NCBI GenBank assembly: GCA_002402755.1
Contig: DHGK01000021.1
Location: forward strand, 11,158 to 20,936
DNA length: 9,779 nucleotides
Reading direction: 5' to 3'
From: Planctomycetes bacterium UBA4800
Lineage (GTDB): Bacteria > Planctomycetota > UBA8108 > UBA8890 > UBA8898
Below are positions 1 through 6,331 of this stretch, one piece after another. A program made the position numbers and the translations under genes. The stretch's first letter is position 1. Every line of letters begins with the position of its first letter. Under the pieces are notes generated by a model, which saw nothing but the letters and a program-made list of their open reading frames with translations, had not been told where the DNA came from and did no database searches.

Positions 1-36
1 ATCAGAAAGAGCACCACGAAGGACGCCGGAATGTAA
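1..36 (+). CDS. Probable 3' end of an upstream gene (partial, unidentified)
   Basis: Frame 1 from the window edge reads eleven codons, ending in Asp-Ala-Gly-Met, and stops at TAA 34-36. Nine of the eleven codons end in G or C, which fits the third-position bias of the other genes here. The other two frames over the same bases show weaker bias. The fragment is too short to identify and may be non-coding. If real, it ends 236 bases before the secretion-F gene, so the two need not be co-transcribed. Confidence 0.3.
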   Translation: MRKSTTKDAGM

Positions 37-90
37 TGTGCTGAAGGCGGAGATTCACGTGTTCGGGATGCCCCGTGAACGGTTACGAAT

Positions 91-107
91 CTCGGGCGCA
101 ACCCGAG
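91..107. other. Small stem-loop between genes
   Basis: CTCGGG and CCCGAG form a perfect 6-bp stem with a 5-base loop. A weaker imperfect stem (GTTC-GGG against CCC..GAAC) lies just upstream at 61-80. The pair could end transcription of the gene to the left, but no T-run follows, so intrinsic termination is doubtful. The rest of 37-272 shows no coding pattern and no clear promoter. Confidence 0.3.
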
Positions 108-259
108 CGCGCGGTGATGCACCGCTGATGCGTGGCGCCTTCGCGGCATCGTCCTCTCCTGCTCGACCTCCTCGGCCGTCTCTTGCCGGCCGGCCCGGGG
201 CGCGATCGGTCTTGTTATCGGCGCGGCGGGCGCGTACAACGGATGCATCGGCGGAACAC

Positions 260-264
260 GGGAG
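260..264 (+). promoter_or_regulatory. Ribosome binding site deciding the start at 273
   Basis: GGGAG lies 8 bases before ATG 273. The competing in-frame ATG at 243 and GTG at 132 have no comparable Shine-Dalgarno sequence. Confidence 0.55.
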
Positions 265-272
265 CCGGACAC

Positions 273-1241
273 ATGCTCGGACTCGTTGCGCGGATGCAGC
301 TCTGGCAGCAGGTCGCCCTGACCCTCAAGTCGGGGCTCACGGTGGACAAGGCGCTCGCCCAGGCCGCGGCGACGCCCGGGCCGGGCGCGAGCATCGCGCG
401 GCGCCTGCGCGCCACGGGCGAGGCGGCGCTCGCCGATGCGGCGGCGCGCTGCCCCGAGGCCGTTCCCGCCATCGACGAGGCCGTGCTGCGGGCCGGCGAG
501 ATGTCCGGGAAGCTCCCCGAGGCGCTGCTCGTCCTGGTCGAGCGGCTCGGGCGGCGGCGCGAGCGGCTCGCGCGCCTGATGCTGCGCCTGGCCTACCCCG
601 TGCTCATCGTGCACCTCTGCGCCGTGGTCGGTTCGTTCTCCCAGGGCGCCGCGGGCGAAGCGGCGCACGGCTTCTGGCCGGGCCTTGCGCTCGCGCTGCT
701 GCCGTTCTACGTGCTGGTCGCCGTGCCGTTTCTGCTGCCCGCGCTGCTGCGGCGCGCCGGTCCGGCCGCAGCGCTGGCCGTCGATGCGTTCATACTGCGC
801 GTGCCCTTCATCGGCCGGGGCGCGCGATGGGAGGCGGAGGCGGAGTTCCTCTGGCTCCTCGGCACGATGCTGCAGGCGGGCATCGGGCTGAGGGAGGCGC
901 TCGGATTCGCCGCCGGGCGCGTGAGCAACCACGCGCTCAGGGCGGCGCTCCAGCCCGTCGCGGCGGCGGTCATGCGGGGCGAGCCCTTCGGCGAGTCGCT
1001 CATGCACGTGCCGTATCTCTCGGCGCAGGCCGTGTCGCGCATCGCGACGGCGGAGGCCGCGGGCTCGCTTCCCGAGGTGCTGCTCCTGCTCGCCGAGGAG
1101 GCCAAGACGACGCACGACATGGGGCGGACGGGGCTGGACGGCGCGATCATCGGCTTCTTCTGCCTGCTCATGGCGGGCTATGCGATGTGGGCGATTCTCG
1201 GCTTCTGGTCGCGGTACTACGGCGCGCTCTTCCGCATCTGA
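273..1241 (+). CDS. Type II secretion system F family protein (GspF/PilC-like), short form
   Basis: An inner-membrane platform protein of the GspF/PilC superfamily, which anchors the assembly ATPase of type II secretion or type IV pilus machines. The 322-aa product has the tandem F-domain layout. Domain 1 (about residues 7-105) carries the pattern leading to GEMSG near 75-79. Domain 2 (about 186-285) carries LLGTMLQAGIGLREAL near 195-210 and AEAAGSLPE near 260-268. Hydrophobic segments lie at about 108-122, 136-160 and 288-311, the usual three-helix topology. Full GspF/PilC proteins are about 400 aa, so this is short, mainly before domain 1. The start at 273 is set by GGGAG 8 bases upstream; earlier in-frame starts encode a non-conserved, basic stretch. 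No ATPase, pilin or secretin gene is adjacent within the window, so its machine cannot be named. Confidence 0.85.
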   Translation: MLGLVARMQLWQQVALTLKSGLTVDKALAQAAATPGPGASIARRLRATGEAALADAAARCPEAVPAIDEAVLRAGEMSGKLPEALLVLVERLGRRRERLARLMLRLAYPVLIVHLCAVVGSFSQGAAGEAAHGFWPGLALALLPFYVLVAVPFLLPALLRRAGPAAALAVDAFILRVPFIGRGARWEAEAEFLWLLGTMLQAGIGLREALGFAAGRVSNHALRAALQPVAAAVMRGEPFGESLMHVPYLSAQAVSRIATAEAAGSLPEVLLLLAEEAKTTHDMGRTGLDGAIIGFFCLLMAGYAMWAILGFWSRYYGALFRI

Positions 1242-1283
1242 GCGCCCGGCGCCGCCGCGCGGCGCGACTCGACCGGCTCCGCC

Positions 1284-1312
1284 TTGGGCCTCCGTCCGCA
1301 ATGTGATACTAT
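1284..1312 (+). promoter_or_regulatory. Candidate sigma-70-type promoter for the UVR-motif gene
   Basis: TTGGGC (1284-1289), a 17-base spacer and TACTAT (1307-1312) match the consensus at 3/6 and 4/6. An AT-rich patch here stands out in very GC-rich surroundings. A start near 1319 would give a leader of about 50 bases before ATG 1371. This is a pattern match only. Confidence 0.3.
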
Positions 1313-1316
1313 CGAA

Positions 1317-1336
1317 GTGCCCGCAGTGCCGGGCAC
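1317..1336 (+). other. Perfect 7-bp inverted repeat in the leader of the UVR-motif gene
   Basis: GTGCCCG (1317-1323) and CGGGCAC (1330-1336) flank a 6-base loop. The repeat lies 4 bases after the candidate -10 box, where it could act as an operator or as a hairpin at the 5' end of the mRNA. It has no T-run, so a terminator for the preceding secretion gene is less likely. Confidence 0.4.
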
Positions 1337-1370
1337 GGCGCGCGCGCGCCGCCCGTTCCGCTGGTGAGCC

Positions 1371-2192
1371 ATGGACAACGACATAAGCCCCATCCTTGAT
1401 GCCTGGCCGTACAAGGAAGGCGCCCACATCCGCCGGATCGGCGGCGCCGAGGGACGCGACAAGCTCCAGGTGCGCCTGCCGATGGGGATCGAGCAGTACG
1501 AGGTGGACGGCCGTCCCGACGGGATGCGTCCCGAGGGCTTCGAATCGTACCTGGCCTACTACCAGTCGATCGCCGAGGCCGAGGGCGCGTGCTGGGAGCT
1601 GAGCCAGGAGGCTTTCACGCAGCTCTACGAGGAGGGCCTGCTGTTTTACTGCCGGTACCTGCTCTTCTTCCAGCTCGGCGACTACGACCTGTGCGTGCGC
1701 GACACGACGCGCAACCTCGAGCTCGCGGACTTCGTCTCCCAGCGCGCGAGCAGCGCGGCCATGTCGGACGCCATGGAGCAGTACCGTCCCTACATCCTGC
1801 GGATGCGCGCGGTGTCGCTCGCGGTCAGGAACGCCAAGGAGCAGAACGTCAAGGCGGCGCTCGACGTCATCGCCGGGGCGGTCGAAGAGATCGAGAAGCT
1901 GCCCCTCATCAAGACGCAGATCTTCAAGCTCGAGAAGACCCGTTCGCTCGTGGCGCTCCGCGACCTCAGCGCGCAGCTCAAGCGCCAGGAGCACGCCTTC
2001 CACCCCGAGGGCGTGCCGGCCGAGGGGCCGCTCGCCATGGCGCGGGTGTGCCACGGCACGCCGCCGTCCCGCGCCGACCGGCTCAAGGAAGAGCTGGCCA
2101 GAGCGGTGGCCGACGAGAACTACGAGCGCGCCGCGGGGCTCAGGGACGAGCTGCGCCGCCTCAGCGACGAGGGCGCGCACCCGGCGCACTGA
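1371..2192 (+). CDS. UvrB/UvrC-motif protein of unknown function
   Basis: A 273-aa soluble protein with no signal peptide or membrane segment. The C-terminal 30 residues (about 236-266, from DRLKEELARAV through YERAAGLRDELRRL) match the UVR motif, the antiparallel helical hairpin through which UvrB and UvrC interact and which also occurs in ClpC and McsA-type proteins. The N-terminal 65 residues contain ISPILDAWPY, an RLPMGIEQYEVDGRPDG segment and GFESYLAYY. This block resembles a family of uncharacterised UVR-motif proteins I recall from planctomycete-like genomes. The middle (75-205) is mostly helical and probably coiled near 165-205. No nuclease, helicase or zinc-finger motif is visible, so a repair role should not be assumed. 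ATG 1371 has only weak GGTGAG upstream. It converges with the dehydrogenase gene across 13 bases. Confidence 0.85.
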   Translation: MDNDISPILDAWPYKEGAHIRRIGGAEGRDKLQVRLPMGIEQYEVDGRPDGMRPEGFESYLAYYQSIAEAEGACWELSQEAFTQLYEEGLLFYCRYLLFFQLGDYDLCVRDTTRNLELADFVSQRASSAAMSDAMEQYRPYILRMRAVSLAVRNAKEQNVKAALDVIAGAVEEIEKLPLIKTQIFKLEKTRSLVALRDLSAQLKRQEHAFHPEGVPAEGPLAMARVCHGTPPSRADRLKEELARAVADENYERAAGLRDELRRLSDEGAHPAH

Positions 2193-2193
2193 G

Positions 2194-2203
2194 GCCGCGC
2201 GGC
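2194..2203. other. Short palindrome between convergent genes
   Basis: GCCGCGCGGC is a perfect 10-base palindrome in the 13-base gap between the UVR-motif gene and the dehydrogenase gene. As RNA it gives only a 3-bp stem with no T-run, so neither gene has a recognisable intrinsic terminator here. Transcripts may overlap or end by Rho. Confidence 0.2.
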
Positions 2204-2205
2204 TG

Positions 2206-3909
2206 CTACATCAGCTCCGCGTGCTTCTCGATCGTCAGCCTGTCGCCGCTCGTCACGATCTCGGCCCGCATCCTGATGCGCGGCATGGCGTCGCGGATGT
2301 ACTTCTCGGCGTGGAGCGCGCGTCCGGCGTCGCGCACGGCCTGCCTGAGGAAGAGGTGCGCGGCCAGGGCCTCGGACGCCATGTCGATGAGCGGCCGCGC
2401 CGTGTAGTCCAGGTACGTCTTGTCGTCCGCGGTCTTCAGGTGCGTGAGCGCGCGCGCGAGGTGCGCGCGGGCCTCGCCGCACAGCGCCGCGAGCTCGGAC
2501 AGGCCCGCGGGGATCGCGCCGGCCGCGAGCGCGTCCAGGAACCTGCCCAGCGTCCCGGAGGTCACGCCCGGCAGGGCGCCGATGACCTGGAGCTGCGTCG
2601 TGCCCTCGTAGATCGACGTGATGCGCGCGTCGCGCGCCAGGCGCTCGACGTTGAAGTCGCGCATGAAGCCCGTGCCGCCGTGGATCTGGATCGCGTCGTA
2701 CGCGACCTGGTTGCACATCTCCGACGCGTAGGCCTTGGCGATCGGCGTGAGCACGCCCGCGAACGCGGAGATCTCCTTGAGCCCGGCCCTGACGTCCTCG
2801 CCGGGGGCCTTCGCCATCCGGTGCTCGTACACGCGCCTGAGGTCGACCAGCCGGCTCGCCTCGTAGGTGATCGCGCGCGCGGCGAGCAACGAGCTCTTCA
2901 TGCGCGCGAGCATGTCGTAGACCTGCGGGAACTCGATGATGCGCTTCTTGAACTGCGCCCGCTCGCGCGCGTACTTGAGAGCCTCCTCGTAGGCGGCCTG
3001 CGCGATGCCGATCGACTGCGCGGCGATGGCGACGCGCGCGCCGTTCATGAGCGACATCACGTAGCGGATGAGGCCCATGCGCCGCTGGCCGACCAACTCG
3101 GCCGGCACGCCGTTGAACTGCAGCTCGCAGGTCGGGGACCCGTGGATGCCGAGCTTGTGCTCGATCCTGCGCACGACGAGCTCGGGGCACTTCTCGCACA
3201 GGAGCATGCTGAGGCCGCGGCCGTCGGTGCTGCCGTCCTCGGTCCTGGCCAGCACCAGGCTCACGTCGCCGCAGCCGTTCGTGATGAAGCGCTTGACGCC
3301 GTACAGCTTCCAGGCGCCGTCGGGCTGCGCCACGGCCTTGAGCCTGACGGCCTGGAGGTCGGAGCCCGCGTCGGGCTCGGTCAGGATCATGGCGCCCGTG
3401 ACCTCGCCCGATGCAAACTTCGGCAGGTACCTGGCCTTCTGCTCCTCGCTGGCGAACTCGCGGATGGTCTCGGCGATGTCCTGGAGGCCGAAGAGGTTCA
3501 TGAGGCTCGCGTCGGCCTGCGACACGATCTCGGTCGCCATGGTGTAGAGGACGCCCGGCATGTTCAGGCCGCCGTACTCCCGCGGCAGCGTGAAGCCCAT
3601 GAGGCTCGTGCGCGAGAGGATGTCGAGGGCCCGCTGCGTGCCGCGCGCGTACGAGACCTTGCCGTGCTCGAAATGCGCGCCCTCCAGGTCGACCTCGGCG
3701 GCCAGGGGCGCGATCTCCTGGGCGGCGATGGCGCCCAGCATGTCGAGGACGGCGCGGTAGCCCTCGCGCGCGTCGGCGGCGGAGGCCGGCGCGTCGTCGA
3801 ACCGGGAGGCCTGGGCGAAATCATCCTCGGCGTTCGCGATGATCTCGTCGAGCTCCAGGTGCTCGAAGTGCCACAGGATATCCGGATTGTCGCTGAAAAA
3901 GTTGTCCAC
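2206..3909 (-). CDS. Acyl-CoA dehydrogenase, long form with C-terminal extension
   Basis: An FAD enzyme that introduces a trans-2,3 double bond into an acyl-CoA and hands the electrons to ETF. The 567-aa product contains the N-terminal helical domain (about 45-170), the beta domain with family signature 1 (ILTEPDAGSD, 175-184) and the C-terminal helical domain with signature 2 (QIHGGTGF, 408-415). The catalytic glutamate is expected at E435 in IYEGTTQ. Family members of ordinary length are about 380-400 aa. Here an extra leader of about 45 residues and roughly 120 residues after the active site resemble the longer acyl-CoA dehydrogenases with a C-terminal domain (the broad DmdC/FadE-like group). 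The substrate cannot be read from sequence. It starts with GTG 3909, with AGGAGG 4 bases upstream overlapping the etfA stop. It is the last gene of an etfB-etfA-dehydrogenase operon, so its partner ETF is almost certainly the one encoded upstream. Confidence 0.95.
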   Translation of the reverse strand: MDNFFSDNPDILWHFEHLELDEIIANAEDDFAQASRFDDAPASAADAREGYRAVLDMLGAIAAQEIAPLAAEVDLEGAHFEHGKVSYARGTQRALDILSRTSLMGFTLPREYGGLNMPGVLYTMATEIVSQADASLMNLFGLQDIAETIREFASEEQKARYLPKFASGEVTGAMILTEPDAGSDLQAVRLKAVAQPDGAWKLYGVKRFITNGCGDVSLVLARTEDGSTDGRGLSMLLCEKCPELVVRRIEHKLGIHGSPTCELQFNGVPAELVGQRRMGLIRYVMSLMNGARVAIAAQSIGIAQAAYEEALKYARERAQFKKRIIEFPQVYDMLARMKSSLLAARAITYEASRLVDLRRVYEHRMAKAPGEDVRAGLKEISAFAGVLTPIAKAYASEMCNQVAYDAIQIHGGTGFMRDFNVERLARDARITSIYEGTTQLQVIGALPGVTSGTLGRFLDALAAGAIPAGLSELAALCGEARAHLARALTHLKTADDKTYLDYTARPLIDMASEALAAHLFLRQAVRDAGRALHAEKYIRDAMPRIRMRAEIVTSGDRLTIEKHAELM

Positions 3910-3913
3910 GCTG

Positions 3914-3919
3914 CCTCCT
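3914..3919 (-). promoter_or_regulatory. Ribosome binding site deciding the GTG start of the dehydrogenase
   Basis: AGGAGG lies 4 bases before GTG 3909 and shares bases with the etfA TAG stop (3918-3920), which suggests translational coupling. No in-frame ATG with a comparable site is present. Confidence 0.65.
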
Positions 3920-4931
3920 ACATGGCACCCTTCAGGGCCTTGATCAGCCGGGGGATCACCTCCAGCGCATCGCCCACGATGCCGTAGTGCGCGATCTGGA
4001 AGATCGGCGCCTCGGGGTCGCGGTTGATGGCGATGATCTTCTGCGACTCCTCCATGCCGGCGCGGTGCTGGACCGCGCCCGAGATGCCGCAGGCGATGTA
4101 CAGCTTCGGCCGCACGGTCGTGCCGGTCTGGCCGACCTGGTGGTCGTGGTGAATGAAGCCCGCGTCGACCGCGGCGCGCGAGGCGCCCACCGCGGCGTTG
4201 AGCGTCGCGGCCAGATCGTGGAGCAGCTTGAAGCTCTCGGCCGAGCCCATGCCGTAGCCGCCCGCGACGATGATCGGGGCGCCGCGCAGGTTGACGCGGC
4301 GCTCCTGCGCGTGGTGCTCGAGCACGCGGACGAGCTCGTCCTCGGGCGCCGGGGCGAAGTCGATCTCGCACAGCTCGCCCGCGCGGCCGTCGGCGGCGGG
4401 GGGCACGTGCATGACGCCTTCCCTGACCGTTGCCATCTGCGGCACGACCTCGGGGCTCACGATCGTCGCGATGACGTTGCCGCCGAAGGCGGGGCGGACC
4501 TGGAGGAGCTTCCGGGAGAAGAGGCGCCCGCCGGACTCGTACTCGCCGATCTGGAGATCCGTGCAGTCCGCGGTGAGCCCCACCTTGAGGGCCGATGCCA
4601 CGCGGGGCGCGAGGTCCCGGCCCGTGGGCGTCGCGCCGTAGAGCACGATCTCGGGCTTCTTCGCGGCGGCCAGATCGATGATCCAGCGCGCGTAGGGCAG
4701 CGTCCTGTACATGGCCAGGGCATCGTGATCCGCCAGGTACACGACGTCCGCGCCGTGCGCGTGGAGCGCGCCCGCGAGCGGCCGCACGCCCTTGCCGAGC
4801 AGCATCGCGCCGAGGCGCACGCCGAGCGTGTCCGCGAGCTCGCGGCCTTTGCCCAGGAGCTCGATCGAGACGTCGGCGATGCGGCCTTCCTCGACTTCCG
4901 CAAACACCCAGACTTCACCGTGTGGCGCCAT
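3918..4931 (-). CDS. etfA: Electron transfer flavoprotein, alpha subunit
   Basis: The 337-aa alpha subunit of ETF, which binds the electron-accepting FAD. Residues about 7-190 form the N-terminal alpha/beta domain and about 215-337 the FAD domain. Visible landmarks are VGASRAAVDAG (248-258, holding the flavin-contacting arginine R252), QVGQTG (265-270), YIACGISGAVQH (278-289, with flavin-contacting H289) and AINRDPEAPIF (301-311). In the stretch that reads ADYGIVAD in human ETF, this protein has AHYGIVGD (H315). It also has GGYGMGS (224-230) where human ETF has a GRG-type turn. There is no N-terminal ferredoxin domain, unlike some clostridial EtfA proteins. ATG 4931 lies 9 bases after the etfB stop, and AAGGA overlapping that TAA serves as its ribosome binding site. 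Confidence 0.96.
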   Translation of the reverse strand: MAPHGEVWVFAEVEEGRIADVSIELLGKGRELADTLGVRLGAMLLGKGVRPLAGALHAHGADVVYLADHDALAMYRTLPYARWIIDLAAAKKPEIVLYGATPTGRDLAPRVASALKVGLTADCTDLQIGEYESGGRLFSRKLLQVRPAFGGNVIATIVSPEVVPQMATVREGVMHVPPAADGRAGELCEIDFAPAPEDELVRVLEHHAQERRVNLRGAPIIVAGGYGMGSAESFKLLHDLAATLNAAVGASRAAVDAGFIHHDHQVGQTGTTVRPKLYIACGISGAVQHRAGMEESQKIIAINRDPEAPIFQIAHYGIVGDALEVIPRLIKALKGAM

Positions 4932-4940
4932 GTCCGTTCC

Positions 4941-5831
4941 TTACCCGAAGGTTCTCTCGGCCGTGAGCTCGTCGACGAGCGCCTTGACGCCGGCGTCATC
5001 GGGCGCGAAGCGCTTGAGGTCCTTGCCCTTGAGGACGACGTTCATGATCTTCTTGACCTTGGTGGGCGAACCCGTCAGGCCCGTGCGGTTGAGGTCCGCG
5101 CAGATCTCGTCGACGCCCCAGGTGTCGATGAGGAGCCCGCGGGCGGCAAGCTCGTCCTTGAGCTCGCCGACGGCCGCGCCCCGGGCCTGCGCGGCCTTTT
5201 CGATCTCGAAGGCCGAGCACGCGCGGCGGTACTTCAGGAGCAGCCGCGCGTTCGGCCACCTGGCCGAGCCGCCGCCGCCCACGACCGTGAGAAGGAGCGG
5301 GGTCTCGGCCTCGACGATCTCGTGCGCGCGCCCCAGGTTCCTGCGGATGACGAGCCTGTCGCCGCGGCACTCCAGCACGCGCTCGACGTAGGAGACCTGC
5401 GGGAGCTTGAGCTTCTCGGCCACCTGCGGCCCGACCTGCGCCGTGTCGCCGTCGATCGCCTGCCGGCCGCAGATCACCAGGTCGAAGGGCGAGAGGCGCG
5501 TGATGATGGTCTGGGCGAGGGCGTAGGAGGTGGCGAGCGTGTCGGAGGCCGCGAACCTGCGGTCGCTGAGCAGGATCGCGCGGTCGGCCCCGCGGCAGAG
5601 CGCGTCCCTGAGAATGTCCGCCGCGCGGGGCGGGCCCATGGTGAGGACCGTCACCCGGCCGCCCTCGCGGTCCTTGAGGTCCAGGGCCAGTTCGAGGGCC
5701 AGGAGATCGTCCGGGTTGAACACCGCGGGCAGCGCGTTGCGGTTCACCGTGCCGTCCGCGTTCATCGCCTCGCCGGTGATGTTCGACCAGTTCGGCACCT
5801 GTTTGACCAGGACTACCATCGTGAAGGACAC
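4941..5831 (-). CDS. etfB: Electron transfer flavoprotein, beta subunit (long form)
   Basis: The 296-aa beta subunit of ETF. The N-terminus VVLVKQVPN (6-14) is typical. The nucleotide-binding segment is GRQAIDGDTAQVGP (122-135), whereas AMP-binding housekeeping ETFs have a segment close to GKQAIDDDxxQTG. GSPTKVKKI (254-262) near the C-terminus is also family-typical. The beta signature around residues 162-182 is imperfect, with GRA replacing the usual acidic triplet. Usual length is 250-265 aa. The extra length lies around residues 210-245 and in a tail after 262. The start is GTG 5831, supported by AGGAGG 4 bases upstream; an ATG four codons later (5819) is possible but 16 bases from that site. 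It is the first gene of the operon with etfA and the dehydrogenase. Confidence 0.95.
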   Translation of the reverse strand: MSFTMVVLVKQVPNWSNITGEAMNADGTVNRNALPAVFNPDDLLALELALDLKDREGGRVTVLTMGPPRAADILRDALCRGADRAILLSDRRFAASDTLATSYALAQTIITRLSPFDLVICGRQAIDGDTAQVGPQVAEKLKLPQVSYVERVLECRGDRLVIRRNLGRAHEIVEAETPLLLTVVGGGGSARWPNARLLLKYRRACSAFEIEKAAQARGAAVGELKDELAARGLLIDTWGVDEICADLNRTGLTGSPTKVKKIMNVVLKGKDLKRFAPDDAGVKALVDELTAERTFG

Positions 5832-5835
5832 GTTG

Positions 5836-5841
5836 CCTCCT
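5836..5841 (-). promoter_or_regulatory. Ribosome binding site of etfB
   Basis: AGGAGG is followed by CAAC and then GTG 5831. The same layout (AGGAGG, CAGC, GTG) precedes the dehydrogenase gene, which supports the GTG choice in both. Confidence 0.6.
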
Positions 5842-5963
5842 GCGTTGCGCGATCGTGAAGACCGGGGCGCGCGGCATCGCGAACTCGAGTGCGGGGCCCC
5901 GGCCTGCTCGGCCTCCCACGTTCCCCCGCGCGCGCGGCGCCGGCGGCATGCGGCGCGGAGTCA

Positions 5964-5975
5964 GGTAACTTTACC
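5964..5975. promoter_or_regulatory. Inverted repeat over the operon's -10 box (candidate operator)
   Basis: GGTAA-AG-TTACC (minus-strand reading) is a perfect 5-bp inverted repeat that covers the candidate -10 hexamer. The position suits a repressor site. The arms are short, so chance is possible. Confidence 0.3.
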
Positions 5976-5996
5976 AAGAGTCCCGTGGAGCGGCAA
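5968..5996 (-). promoter_or_regulatory. Candidate promoter of the etfB-etfA-dehydrogenase operon
   Basis: On the minus strand, TTGCCG (5991-5996), a 17-base spacer and TAAAGT (5968-5973) each match the consensus at 4/6. A TG one base before the -10 hexamer gives an extended -10 element. The start would fall near 5961, giving a GC-rich leader of about 130 bases before etfB. No other good promoter was seen in 5832-6034. Confidence 0.4.
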
Positions 5997-6034
5997 GGGC
6001 GGGGACGCGCGGAGGCGATGGGGCCTCTTGCGCG

Positions 6035-6331
6035 CTACGGTGCGATCCGGCCTCGCCAGTATTCCGGCTCGCGGCTTGTGTGCATGAAGGCGTAGATGGT
6101 GACGGTTCCTTCCTCGACGATGTAGTAGATGGCGAACGGGAAGCGCTTGAGAAGGCAGTGCCGGATGTCATTCTCGATCGCGGGCCAGGCGTGCGGATGC
6201 TCGATGATACGTTCAATCGCGCGTTCGGCATCCAGTACGAAGGCTTCGGCGAGACAGGGATTGATGGTGGCATAACGCGACGCGCCGTCCAGGTATTCCT
6301 GGAGGGCATCCGGGTGGAACGCATAGTTCAT
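6035..6331 (-). CDS. ParE/RelE-family toxin
   Basis: A 98-aa protein with the compact ParE/RelE fold pattern. An N-terminal helical hairpin with FHPDALQEYLDGASRYA (5-21) is followed by RIIEHPHAWP (41-50), LLKRFPFAIYYIVEEGTVTIYAF and a C-terminal HTSREPEYWRGR (84-95), the hallmark ending of this family. ParE relatives poison DNA gyrase and RelE relatives cut mRNA on ribosomes; sequence alone does not say which applies. Its ATG overlaps the antitoxin stop in an ATGA and has no Shine-Dalgarno of its own, so it depends on translational coupling. Base composition is unusual: bases 6061-6300 hold 99 A/T of 240 (about 59% GC), against about 78% GC in bases 7021-7260 of the polymerase gene, which suggests acquisition. 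Confidence 0.88.
   Translation of the reverse strand: MNYAFHPDALQEYLDGASRYATINPCLAEAFVLDAERAIERIIEHPHAWPAIENDIRHCLLKRFPFAIYYIVEEGTVTIYAFMHTSREPEYWRGRIAP

Noticed and set aside
132..272. GTG 132 as the start of the secretion-F protein
   Set aside because: The added residues are basic and not like the F-family N-terminus. GGGAG favours ATG 273.
38..1306. Alternative 422-codon frame through the secretion-F gene
   Set aside because: The translation is an Arg/Ala/Gly run with no hydrophobic segments. The other plus-strand frame carries both F domains.
2221..3987. Long plus-strand open frame opposite the dehydrogenase
   Set aside because: It is a GC shadow of the dehydrogenase gene, with repetitive Arg/Ala/Leu/Asp composition and no recognisable domain.
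3910..4371. N-terminal extension of the dehydrogenase frame into etfA
   Set aside because: That part is out of frame with etfA and Arg/Gly-rich. GTG 3909 has AGGAGG and the conserved N-terminus begins there.
3987..5858. Long plus-strand open frame opposite etfA and etfB
   Set aside because: It is the shadow of two clearly recognised genes and has no motifs of its own.
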